Part shown: piece after piece, positions 1-6,875 of the stretch
Layout: each line of letters opens with the position of its first letter
Numbering within the stretch: position 1 is the first letter of the stretch
Source: Defluviitaleaceae bacterium
GTDB taxonomy: Bacteria > Bacillota > Clostridia > Lachnospirales > WQUN01
Length of the DNA: 13,756 bases
Direction: 5' to 3'
Assembly: GCA_009783395.1 (NCBI GenBank)
Contig: WRHA01000358.1
Span: 1 to 13,756, forward strand
Notes under the pieces: model-generated
What the model was told of the DNA's origin: nothing
Database searches by the model: none
The model's input: the letters and a program-made list of their open reading frames with translations, nothing else
Position numbers and translations under genes: made by a program

Positions 1-41
1 ATGCATGGGCGAGCAGTCCGCCTAAAGGCGGACGACCAGCC
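1..41 (+). repeat. Coding palindromic repeat, copy A (inside the pcrA linker)
   Basis: A 15-nt left flank (1-15, atgcatgggcgagca) is followed by a perfect 7-bp stem GTCCGCC (16-22) / GGCGGAC (27-33) with loop TAAA, and then the right flank gaccagcc (34-41). Both flanks are identical to copy B at 10411-10448 in res, while the stem sequence differs. In pcrA the element is read in the frame AWASSPPKGGRPA. The copy may extend left of the window. A further small inverted repeat, ccccggatattgggg, follows directly (about 40-54) and resembles the ccccggatgcatggg that precedes and starts copy B. Confidence 0.75.
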
Positions 42-263
42 CCGGATATTGGGGAGAGGGCGATTCCTGTTAGGAAGTTTACTTCTTGTGCGGCTCCGCC
101 TGATTTTGTTGTTGGTGATAATGTTCGGCAGGCTAAGTATGGGGTTGGTCGGGTTCTTGAGATTTCGCCTGCGGGTGCGGATTATGAAGTTACGGTACAA
201 TTTCCGGATGCGGGGCGTAAAAAATTTATGTCCGGCTTGGCACGGCTTACTAAAGAAATATGA
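3..263 (+). CDS. pcrA: PcrA/UvrD-type DNA helicase, C-terminal fragment (5' part outside window)
   Basis: The frame is open from the left edge and ends at TGA 261-263, giving 86 visible residues. From about residue 37 it reads VVGDNVRQAKYGVGRVLEIS, then a beta-rich stretch, VQFPDAGRKKFMSGLARL, and ends LTKEI. This matches the small Tudor-like C-terminal domain of Gram-positive PcrA (VGDxVxHxxFGxGxV ... FxxxGxKxLxxxxApLxK). In that family the domain follows a flexible linker and contacts RNA polymerase; the helicase itself acts in repair and replication. The helicase motifs would lie left of the window. The visible linker (first ~14 codons) is made of a palindromic repeat (see 1-41). The gene converges on fic, with 25 bp between the stop codons. 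Identification rests on this short domain only, so PcrA versus another UvrD paralogue is not settled. Confidence 0.8.
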   Translation, partial: AWASSPPKGGRPAPDIGERAIPVRKFTSCAAPPDFVVGDNVRQAKYGVGRVLEISPAGADYEVTVQFPDAGRKKFMSGLARLTKEI

Positions 264-289
264 GTGTTTCGGGCGACCGCCGAAAACTC
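262..289. terminator. Possible shared hairpin between convergent pcrA and fic
   Basis: GAGTGTTTCGG and CCGAAAACTC can form a stem of about 10 bp with one bulged G and a loop of about 7 nt. The hairpin overlaps the pcrA stop codon and reaches the first base of the fic stop codon. No good T-run follows on either strand, so it is a weak candidate for a bidirectional terminator. Confidence 0.3.
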
Positions 290-1440
290 TATGTGCCGCT
301 TCGCAAAATATCCAAATAAGATTCATAAGCAAAAATCCTATTTCTTTGAGCCTTATTTGTTTGATTTAAAATTCCTAAATCGCATAGCTTGTTTATTGCA
401 TTTGACACGGTATTAAACGATATCCCAAGTGTCGCCGCAGTCTTTTGAATTTCAATAATCGGGTTCTCCTCAAGATATCTAAAGACTTTTTTTAACGTCT
501 TTGTCGAGCGACCGGTTTTTTGTATCAAAGAAATGTTTTTATCGTGCAGAATGGTAAGTCGGTCAATCGTGTCTATCGCGTCATTTGTTGAGTCGAGAAT
601 CGCCTTTAGAAAGAATTGCACCCATTGCTCATATTCCCCTTTCTCACGAACCAACATCATGCGGTCGTAGTATTCAATTCGGTTTTGTTTTAGTGAATAA
701 GAAATGTACAGAACCGGTGAAGATAATGCCTTCTTTTCCATTAAAAAAAGCGTAACAAGCAATCTACCAATTCTACCATTTCCATCCAAAAAAGGATGAA
801 TAGTCTCAAATTGGTAGTGAATAAGTGCCGTTTGAATCAATATATCCAATTCGCCCGGCGGTTCACTATTGTTCATGTAGTGTTCCAACCCATACATAGC
901 GTCTTGCATATCTTCCGGTGCCGGAGGGACATATCGCGCAGTTTTAATATTGCTGCCAATGCCCCCTATCCAATTTTGCGAACGCCTGAACTCACCGGGC
1001 GTCCTTTCTTGACCACGCGCATTTTCCATGAGTATGGCATGTGCTTCCCGGATTAATCTGTTACATAGCGGCAAGGAGTTCAGTCGGTCAATAGCGAATT
1101 CAATTGCCTTGATGTAGTTAACCACTTCAGCTATGTTTAGATTTGCATTTTCATTTATCATTGGGTCAAGGATATCTTCAAGTGTTGCTTGTGTCCCTTC
1201 AATTTGAGACGACATCAGGGCTTCCTTTCGCACATACATTGAAATGAATAAATTTACGTTTGGAATGCGCGATGATAACCCGTCCAGCAGTGCAAGTCGC
1301 TTGTTTGCCTCAACCAACAGTTTGATGCCATCACGGTCAAGGGATATAGTCGGTTCCGGCGGTAATAATGCGGGCGTAAAGGAAGTATATGAAGCGTCCC
1401 CCGATAAGTTTTTTTTCAAGTATCCCGATCTGTTGGTCAT
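289..1440 (-). CDS. fic: Fic-family protein adenylyltransferase, class II with C-terminal winged helix
   Basis: A 383-aa protein expected to transfer AMP from ATP to a Ser, Thr or Tyr hydroxyl of a target protein in the cytoplasm. The full Fic motif HPFLDGNGRIGR is at residues 215-226, with catalytic His215. SSQIEG at 77-82 fits the inhibitory-helix motif (S/T)xxxE(G/N). Its position before the Fic core makes this a class II, self-inhibited Fic (Fic_N plus Fic, as in the SoFic group). The C-terminus (about 310-370) is helical and contains EIQKTAATLGISFNTVSNAI followed by NKLCDLGIL, a typical winged HTH. The ATG follows a GAGAGGAA-like ribosome binding site. The gene has its own promoter and an inverted repeat just upstream, so autoregulation through the wHTH is plausible but unproven. 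No small antitoxin gene adjoins it, as expected when the inhibitory helix is internal. The target is unknown. An A8 tract lies within codons 9-11 of the gene. Confidence 0.95.
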   Translation of the reverse strand: MTNRSGYLKKNLSGDASYTSFTPALLPPEPTISLDRDGIKLLVEANKRLALLDGLSSRIPNVNLFISMYVRKEALMSSQIEGTQATLEDILDPMINENANLNIAEVVNYIKAIEFAIDRLNSLPLCNRLIREAHAILMENARGQERTPGEFRRSQNWIGGIGSNIKTARYVPPAPEDMQDAMYGLEHYMNNSEPPGELDILIQTALIHYQFETIHPFLDGNGRIGRLLVTLFLMEKKALSSPVLYISYSLKQNRIEYYDRMMLVREKGEYEQWVQFFLKAILDSTNDAIDTIDRLTILHDKNISLIQKTGRSTKTLKKVFRYLEENPIIEIQKTAATLGISFNTVSNAINKLCDLGILNQTNKAQRNRIFAYESYLDILRSGT

Positions 1441-1459
1441 GCCTTTATTCCTCTCGCTA

Positions 1460-1502
1460 AAATTGAAATAACGAAACCATTTTAACGTTTTTATTTCAAT
1501 TT
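1460..1502. promoter_or_regulatory. 12-bp inverted repeat over the fic promoter (candidate operator)
   Basis: AAATTGAAATAA (1460-1471) and TTATTTCAATTT (1491-1502) are perfect inverted copies separated by 19 nt. The right half covers most of the spacer upstream of the fic -10 element and touches the -35 element. The left half lies at or just past the expected start of transcription. This spacing fits two half-sites bound by a dimer. The Fic protein's own winged HTH is an obvious candidate binder, but this is inference. Confidence 0.55.
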
Positions 1503-1507
1503 ATCAA
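1479..1507 (-). promoter_or_regulatory. Predicted sigma-A promoter of fic
   Basis: On the minus strand, -35 TTGATA (1507-1502) and -10 TAAAAT (1484-1479) are separated by exactly 17 bp. The fic ATG is about 38 nt further downstream. This gives fic its own transcription start although rlmD lies upstream on the same strand. Confidence 0.65.
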
Positions 1508-1543
1508 CAAAAAAAGAAATAACACTGTGTCGAGCAAAACAGT

Positions 1544-2896
1544 TTAGAATATGAACACTGCAACAGTTTCCACCTTGCCCGTAAACGGAAACATGTCTAT
1601 GGGTTGGACGGTGGAAAGGGCGTATCCGCCCGCCGCCAGGATTTTTGCGTCTCGTGCGAAGGTTGCGGGGTCACATGAGATGTAGACGACTCGGGGGATT
1701 TTTGCTGCGATTATCGCATCCAAGAGAACGCGGTCGCATCCTTTTCTCGGCGGGTCCAGGAAGATTACGTCGGGAATTTCGGGTTTAAGCATTAACTTCG
1801 GCAAAACTTCTTCTGCCGCGCCGCATGTAAATTCTGCGTTTGTTATGCCGTTTTGTGCGGCATTTTTTTTTGCGTCATCTATCGCGGCGGATACTATGTC
1901 AACGCCAAGCACCATGCGGCTGTGTCGCGCCGCAAAAAGCGCGACCGTTCCTACGCCGCAGTGCGCGTCGATTACGGTTTGTGTGCTGTCAAGCCCTGCT
2001 TGCGCGATTGCCGTTTCATACAAAATTTTCGTTTGAATCGGATTGATCTGAAAGAATGACGGCGCGGAAAGTTCAAATGTGATGTCGCCGATTTTTTCGC
2101 GTATATAGCCCGTTCCGTGCAAAACTTCAAAAGACTCATCGGATTGATCGAAAATCGTGTTGCTTTTTGCGGTGTTTTTGTTGACCAGAACCGTCGTGAC
2201 GCCAAGCCCTGTCAGGCTTTCGACCAGCTTCGAGCTTTTTGGAAGATTTTTTCCGTTAATCACGATTACAACCATTACTTCGTTCGTTTCAAGGCTCGTT
2301 CGCACAACGATATGGCGCACAAGGCCTTTGTGTGCGGTTTCGTCATATGCCGTAATTTTGCGCCTAAGCATATGTTTCTTAACAGCGGCGAGTACGCCGA
2401 TATGGGCTTCGTGCTGGATTGCGCAGTCGGCAACTTCGATAATGCGATGACTTCTCGGCGCAAACATGCCGATGATAGTATCGGGTACAACCGGAAAAAC
2501 CGCTTTATTGCGGTAACGCACAGGATTTTCCATGCCGATTACATCCGAAACATGCGGCGACGAAAAGCCGCCGATTTTCTCAAGCGCGTTTATGACAAAC
2601 TGCTTTTTAAACGCGAGCTGTTCAGAGTATTTGCAGTGCTGAAACTGGCATCCGCCGCATTGTGCCGCCACACCGCACGCACTTTTTACACGAAACGGCG
2701 AAGCCGTCACGATTTGTATAATTTTCCCGTAGGCGTAATTCCTTTTCACCTTAACAACAAGCGTCTTTACCGTTTCGCCCGGCAATGTGCCATCAACAAG
2801 CACGACAAACCCGCCGATTTCGCCAACCCCAAAGCCTTTTTCCGTCACGCTTTTTATCTCAATGATATGCTGTGAATTTTTGTGCGGTTTTGACAT
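1544..2896 (-). CDS. rlmD: 23S rRNA (uracil-5)-methyltransferase, RlmD/RumA family
   Basis: A 450-aa SAM-dependent enzyme of the RlmC/RlmD/TrmA superfamily that makes 5-methyluridine in 23S rRNA. An N-terminal TRAM domain spans about residues 10-65. Four cysteines fit the [4Fe-4S] cluster: C74, C80 and C83 (CGVAAQCGGC) and C158 (VADC). The SFFQINP motif is at 280-286 and the SAM-binding loop VIDAHCGVGTVAL at 308-320. DPPRKGCD is at 381-388, the catalytic nucleophile is C408 in YISCDPATFARD, and the catalytic base is probably E443 (KVET). All key residues are present and the length is normal. The ribosome binding site (AGGGG) lies in the 14-bp gap after yraN, so it is probably co-transcribed with cca and yraN. 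Whether it modifies one uridine or two, as in the dual-specificity Bacillota enzyme RlmCD, cannot be read from sequence. The gene contains an A9 tract. Confidence 0.95.
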   Translation of the reverse strand: MSKPHKNSQHIIEIKSVTEKGFGVGEIGGFVVLVDGTLPGETVKTLVVKVKRNYAYGKIIQIVTASPFRVKSACGVAAQCGGCQFQHCKYSEQLAFKKQFVINALEKIGGFSSPHVSDVIGMENPVRYRNKAVFPVVPDTIIGMFAPRSHRIIEVADCAIQHEAHIGVLAAVKKHMLRRKITAYDETAHKGLVRHIVVRTSLETNEVMVVIVINGKNLPKSSKLVESLTGLGVTTVLVNKNTAKSNTIFDQSDESFEVLHGTGYIREKIGDITFELSAPSFFQINPIQTKILYETAIAQAGLDSTQTVIDAHCGVGTVALFAARHSRMVLGVDIVSAAIDDAKKNAAQNGITNAEFTCGAAEEVLPKLMLKPEIPDVIFLDPPRKGCDRVLLDAIIAAKIPRVVYISCDPATFARDAKILAAGGYALSTVQPIDMFPFTGKVETVAVFIF

Positions 2897-2910
2897 TCAA
2901 TCTGCCCCTA

Positions 2911-3282
2911 TCACACGCCGAACGCGTTTTCAATTTGATTTACGTGAACGACATTTCGCTTCTCAAGCACCTCAAGCACCTCAATTACATCGAAGCGAAA
3001 ATCATTGTCGTCCAAATTATTCGCGGCGATGTAATGCATTGCCGTGCGAATAATCTTTTGTTGCTTGGCATACCCAACAGATTCGGCAGGCGAACCAAAC
3101 CCCGTACCACTGCGAAATTTTACCTCCGCGAAAATAATCACCCCACCCTCGCGACATATCAAATCAATTTCCCCAAACCGTACACGATAATTTCTTTGCA
3201 AAATTTCAATGCCCCGAGCGATAAGAAACTTTTCCGCCTCGTTTTGCCCGCGAAGCCCGGCGGCAACCTTGTTTACAGACAT
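2911..3282 (-). CDS. yraN: YraN family protein (UPF0102), predicted nuclease-like fold
   Basis: A 123-aa protein of the conserved bacterial YraN/UPF0102 family, which has a PD-(D/E)xK nuclease-like fold. Its biological role is poorly defined. GEIDLI is at 37-42 and FAEVKFR at 51-57, so the putative metal-binding set D40, E53 and K55 is intact. The N-terminal helix carries the family pattern GxxxEAxxFL(x)xxG (about 12-24), and RFDVIEV is at 96-102. The ATG lies inside the end of cca: the two genes overlap by 10 bp in different frames, with GGAG upstream as ribosome binding site, so translational coupling is likely. Confidence 0.93.
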   Translation of the reverse strand: MSVNKVAAGLRGQNEAEKFLIARGIEILQRNYRVRFGEIDLICREGGVIIFAEVKFRSGTGFGSPAESVGYAKQQKIIRTAMHYIAANNLDDNDFRFDVIEVLEVLEKRNVVHVNQIENAFGV

Positions 3283-4538
3283 AACAACTTCTCCTTCACA
3301 TTCATTTCCGGGTCAAGCATAACCACATCCAAAAGCCTCTCAAGCGTTTCACCAATCGCCCGACCCTCTAAACCTGTCTCGGCAAGATCTCTCCCGTTCA
3401 CCGCAAGCCCACACAACGAAAAACATTCACCCCGCTCCAAAATATCACGCGCCTCACAACGAATATCCTCCAAACACCCCCCCTGCGAAACCTCCTTCAA
3501 ACGCAACAAACCCTCAAATTCCTCCGGCGGAAAAATCCGCAAGAATTTCTTTATCCCATAGCGCGAATGCAAAATTTCCACCGGCATAAACTCCACAAAT
3601 CGCGAAACCACTCGCACAGTCCGATTATCAAACCTCAAATCCCTCAAAATAAACCCACAGTCCACCCCCGCCCAAGAAAAAAACAAACCCAACACCAATA
3701 ATGGGGTCAAGGGGGCTTTGCTCCCTTGCGGGGGCCGACCCGGCCGCCCGGCCGGCGCGTTCTTTGCGCGAGAGGGATTGGGGGCAGCGCCCCCAAGGTC
3801 TTGATCTTTAAGGTTTTCAATCCAAGAAACAACAATCCCCAAATCCCCCCCATAATTCCGCCCACGCAAAACATAGGGCATAATTCCCGTTTCGTGTAAC
3901 AGCAGAGCTGCGTGCGGATGCGCGCCGCAAAGCAGTTTGCAAAGCTCCTCGCGCACGCGCTCCGCGCTGATGTCTGCAAGGTTTTCTTTTAACTTAACAA
4001 TCGCGGCCAGCGCGCAGGGGGCAACAGAAAAGCCCAAAACCGCCGCAAATCGTATGGCACGAAGCATCCGAAGCGCGTCCTCGCCGAAGCGTATTTCCGG
4101 GTCACCGACGCATTTTATCAGCTGCCGCGAAATATCAGCGCGCCCGCCAAAGGGGTCAATAAACCCGCGGTCAGGCGAATACGCGATTGCATTTATCGTA
4201 AAATCGCGCCGACTTAAATCCTCCTCGATTTTTCCCGCAAAAGTTATCGCCGACGGACGCCGATTGTCCAAATATTCGCCATCCACGCGATATGTCGTGA
4301 CTTCACACGCATCGCCTGCGATAAGCACCGACACCGTCCCATGCTTAATCCCCGTGTCAAATGTACGCGAAAATAAAGCCTTAACCTCGTCCGGCAAAGC
4401 CGATGTCGCAATATCCCAGTCCCCGGGCGTTGCGCCGCGAATCATATCGCGTACGCATCCCCCGACGATAAACGCCTCATGCCCCGCGGCAACAAGCGTC
4501 TCAATAATTTTTTGCACATATTCGGGGATGCCTGTCAC
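3273..4538 (-). CDS. cca: CCA tRNA nucleotidyltransferase with an in-frame repeat-derived insert
   Basis: A 421-aa class II nucleotidyltransferase that adds or repairs the 3' CCA end of tRNAs. The head domain shows FIVGGCVRD (23-31), GDWDIATSA (39-47, metal ligands D40 and D42), RRDFTINAIA (110-119), IDPFGGRADI (127-136) and RFGEDALRMLRAIRFA (150-165). There is no obvious HD phosphohydrolase domain. The start is GTG with only a weak purine-rich stretch upstream. Just 22 bp separate it from the hppA terminator, and no convincing promoter was found. Oddity: residues about 245-281, between the neck/body helices and the C-terminal part, are a low-complexity Gly/Pro/Ala/Arg/Lys-rich stretch (including AGRPGRPPQGSKAP) encoded by the multi-hairpin DNA at 3703-3803. 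The frame is kept on both sides, so the enzyme may still work, but activity cannot be inferred with certainty. Confidence 0.93.
   Translation of the reverse strand: MTGIPEYVQKIIETLVAAGHEAFIVGGCVRDMIRGATPGDWDIATSALPDEVKALFSRTFDTGIKHGTVSVLIAGDACEVTTYRVDGEYLDNRRPSAITFAGKIEEDLSRRDFTINAIAYSPDRGFIDPFGGRADISRQLIKCVGDPEIRFGEDALRMLRAIRFAAVLGFSVAPCALAAIVKLKENLADISAERVREELCKLLCGAHPHAALLLHETGIMPYVLRGRNYGGDLGIVVSWIENLKDQDLGGAAPNPSRAKNAPAGRPGRPPQGSKAPLTPLLVLGLFFSWAGVDCGFILRDLRFDNRTVRVVSRFVEFMPVEILHSRYGIKKFLRIFPPEEFEGLLRLKEVSQGGCLEDIRCEARDILERGECFSLCGLAVNGRDLAETGLEGRAIGETLERLLDVVMLDPEMNVKEKLLCL
3703..3803. repeat. GC-rich multi-hairpin element inserted in cca
   Basis: Four inverted repeats are packed into about 100 bp: CAAGGGGGC/GCTCCCTTG (3708-3716 / 3720-3728, one mismatch), CCGGCC/GGCCGG (3740-3745 / 3750-3755), CGCG/CGCG (3756-3759 / 3767-3770) and the perfect TTGGGGGC/GCCCCCAA (3778-3785 / 3789-3796). 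The base composition (G/C runs) differs sharply from the surrounding cca sequence. It encodes residues about 245-281 of Cca, where homologues would not be expected to have such a segment. Exact ends are uncertain. It looks like a palindromic repeat tolerated in frame, and it differs from the 1-41 / 10411-10448 family. Confidence 0.65.
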
Positions 4539-4560
4539 AATCGCACACCACGCTTTAATA

Positions 4561-4593
4561 ACAAAAAACCGCGCTATCGGCGCGGTTTTTTGT
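4561..4593. terminator. Rho-independent terminator after hppA
   Basis: ACAAAAAACCGCGC (4561-4574) and GCGCGGTTTTTTGT (4580-4593) form a perfect 14-bp inverted repeat with loop TATCG. On the minus strand the GC core is followed by TTTTTT, so it terminates hppA transcription 13 nt past its stop. The A-tract symmetry means it could also act on the plus strand. Confidence 0.88.
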
Positions 4594-4605
4594 TAAAAGT
4601 TTTTT

Positions 4606-6795
4606 TTACAGTAACGAGAACGCTACGGTTACGCCGGCAAAAACGATGGCAACTGTTGACGCAAGCACCATAACATTGTTAAACGACGGACCCGCGGTAT
4701 CTTTAAGCGGGTCGCCGACGGTGTCGCCGATAACGGCCGCTTTGTGCTGATCAGAGCCTTTACCGCCGAGGTTTCCGCGCTCGATATATTTTTTCGCATT
4801 GTCCCATGCACCGCCGGCGTTGAGCATAAACACTGCCAGCGCGAAGCCTGCCAATATTGTACCCGCCAAAAATCCGACAACGCCCGCACCGCCAAGCACA
4901 ATGCCGGCAAGAATCGGTGTAACGATGGCAACAGCGGTAGGAGCAATCATTTCTTTAAGCGCACTGCGAACACAAATGTCAACGCATGTGGCATAGTCCG
5001 CTTCAACGCCGGGCTTGCCTTCCAGCAATCCTTTAATCTCTTTGAACTGACGCCGAACTTCAACCACTATGCCTTGCGCCGCACGCTGAACCGCCGACAT
5101 ACAAAGCCCGGAAAAATAGAACACCATTGCCGCGCCGCATAAAAATCCGATTAGGACGGCGGGGTTTATTATCGAAAGATCCAATGTTTCCCTTCCCGCA
5201 TCCTCAAGCTGCCCGTTTATCAGATAAACATAGTTGACCAAAAGTACGAGTGCCGTAAAGGCGTTTGAACAAATCGCAAAGCCTTTGCCTGTAGCTGCTG
5301 TTGTGTTGCCCAGCGAGTCGAGGGCATCGGTGCGTTCGCGCACTTCTTCGGACAGATGAGACATTTCGGCGATGCCGCCTGCGTTATCTGCGACGGGGCC
5401 GAAAGCGTCGGTAGCGAGGATTATTGCGTTGGTAGAAAGCATGGCTACGGCGGCAAGTCCGATTCCGTACAGCCCGGCATCAAATCCGCCACCGCCTATC
5501 GATGAGAGAAAGAACGCCGCCAATATGGCAACCGATATTGATATAATCGGGCCGGCTACAGACTTCATACCAAGCGACAATCCGCCGATAAGAAGCGGTG
5601 CAGCACCGCTTGTGCTGGATTCGGCAAGCTCGCGTGTTGGCTTTGTTGCGTCCGAGGTGTAGTACTCGGTAAGCGCGCTGACCACGAACCCGGAAACGAT
5701 ACCCACAACAACGGCACCGAAAAGACCCCAGCCATTTGCACGCATATGGTTTACTGCTACTTCAACCCCGTATGCATCCACTTCATATACATAGGCGTTA
5801 TTTGCAATAAAGAGAATGGTGGGCAATGTTAAAAGTGCCGCGAGAAATCCGGCTACATAAACGCCCTTGCTTAATGTTTTAAGCAAGCTTTTTTGGTCGG
5901 GCTGTTCTTTTGTTCTAACAAAGAATGTGCCGACAATCGACATCAAAACGCCGATTACACACACGATAATCGGTAACAACATTCCTGCGATACCGTATCC
6001 GGCGATAAAGCCGATGGCAACGGTCGCAACAAGCGCGCCGGAGTTGGACTGGTGAAGGTCGGCTCCCATGCCTGCAACGTCACCAACATTATCGCCTACG
6101 TTATCCGCGATAACGGCAGGGTTTCTCGGGTCGTCCTCGGGAATACCGGCCTCAACTTTACCCACAAGGTCTGCGCCGACGTCTGCGGCTTTTGTGAAAA
6201 TACCGCCGCCCACACGCGCAAATACCGATACAACAGCTACACCCATTCCGAATGTTATCATTGTTTGTGCAATGATCTCGTCACTTGCTCCGAACACATA
6301 TCTCAGAATCACGAACCATGTAACCGTTTCAAGTATTTGAAAACCGTTTACAACAAAACCCATAACCGCTCCGGACGAAAAAGATACATTGAGAGCGGAG
6401 TTAAGGCTGTCGGTTGCGGCCTGAGCCGTGCGCACATTTGCAAATGTAGCAACCTTCATGCCAATGATACCGCAAATCGAGCAAATTAAACCGCCCGATA
6501 TAAACGCGAAAGGCGTAAACGGATTAACAAGCCCGCTATCCCAGTCGCCCGTTATTAACACAGGTAAATATGCCAATGTTGACAAGACCAAGAACAATAT
6601 ACCGAAGAAAATCGCAACCGTTTTGTACTGACGACGAATAAAAGCGTTTGCTCCTTCGCGTATAGCGCCGGCAATTTTTTTCATGGTTTCATTACCTTCG
6701 GGAAATTGCATTACCTTCCGAAATTGAATGAAGGCAAATATAAGACCTGCCGCAGCCCCTATATAGCCAACCCAAATTAAATTCTCTACTGCCAA
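4606..6795 (-). CDS. hppA: Membrane-bound ion-pumping pyrophosphatase, K+-dependent type
   Basis: A 729-aa polytopic membrane protein that couples PPi hydrolysis to H+ and/or Na+ transport. The catalytic segment DVGADLVGKVEAGIPEDDPR begins at residue 205 and runs into DNVGDNVGD (231-239). Further substrate or metal motifs are TDAFGPVADNAGGIAEMS (462-479), GGAWDNAKKYIE (661-672) and GDTVGDPLKDTAGPSFN (690-706). GNTTAATGKG (496-505), with A500 and G503 instead of the Lys/Thr of K+-independent enzymes, indicates K+ dependence. Oddity: the usual ADLFE(S/T)Y after GMGADL reads ADLHQSN (245-251). Gln249 therefore replaces the conserved Glu that helps set ion coupling, so H+ versus Na+ cannot be assigned. 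The start is TTG, chosen because AGGAGGT (6809-6803) lies 7 nt upstream and the protein begins as expected. It forms a single-gene unit between its promoter and a strong terminator. Confidence 0.96.
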   Translation of the reverse strand: MAVENLIWVGYIGAAAGLIFAFIQFRKVMQFPEGNETMKKIAGAIREGANAFIRRQYKTVAIFFGILFLVLSTLAYLPVLITGDWDSGLVNPFTPFAFISGGLICSICGIIGMKVATFANVRTAQAATDSLNSALNVSFSSGAVMGFVVNGFQILETVTWFVILRYVFGASDEIIAQTMITFGMGVAVVSVFARVGGGIFTKAADVGADLVGKVEAGIPEDDPRNPAVIADNVGDNVGDVAGMGADLHQSNSGALVATVAIGFIAGYGIAGMLLPIIVCVIGVLMSIVGTFFVRTKEQPDQKSLLKTLSKGVYVAGFLAALLTLPTILFIANNAYVYEVDAYGVEVAVNHMRANGWGLFGAVVVGIVSGFVVSALTEYYTSDATKPTRELAESSTSGAAPLLIGGLSLGMKSVAGPIISISVAILAAFFLSSIGGGGFDAGLYGIGLAAVAMLSTNAIILATDAFGPVADNAGGIAEMSHLSEEVRERTDALDSLGNTTAATGKGFAICSNAFTALVLLVNYVYLINGQLEDAGRETLDLSIINPAVLIGFLCGAAMVFYFSGLCMSAVQRAAQGIVVEVRRQFKEIKGLLEGKPGVEADYATCVDICVRSALKEMIAPTAVAIVTPILAGIVLGGAGVVGFLAGTILAGFALAVFMLNAGGAWDNAKKYIERGNLGGKGSDQHKAAVIGDTVGDPLKDTAGPSFNNVMVLASTVAIVFAGVTVAFSLL

Positions 6796-6845
6796 AACAA
6801 TTACCTCCTATGGATTTATTTTTTCTCTATTTTCCACCAACGCGT

Positions 6846-6875
6846 ATTTTAACGTTATATGAAGGCAATTGTCAA
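6846..6875 (-). promoter_or_regulatory. Predicted sigma-A promoter of hppA
   Basis: On the minus strand, a consensus -35 TTGACA (6875-6870) and -10 TAAAAT (6851-6846) are spaced 18 bp apart. The expected start is near 6839, leaving a leader of roughly 45 nt that contains the AGGAGGT ribosome binding site (6809-6803). Confidence 0.7.

Noticed and set aside
289..1440. A two-gene Fic/Doc toxin-antitoxin module
   Set aside because: No small antitoxin frame adjoins fic, and the inhibitory motif SSQIEG is inside the Fic protein itself (class II).
1507..1543. Rho-independent terminator after rlmD
   Set aside because: Only a 5-bp ACTGT/ACAGT stem with a 10-nt loop precedes the T7 run, and the T-run is displaced by several bases. 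Too weak to call.
2117..2875. A 252-codon open frame opposite rlmD
   Set aside because: It is a shadow of rlmD, which carries every catalytic and Fe-S residue of its family on the other strand.
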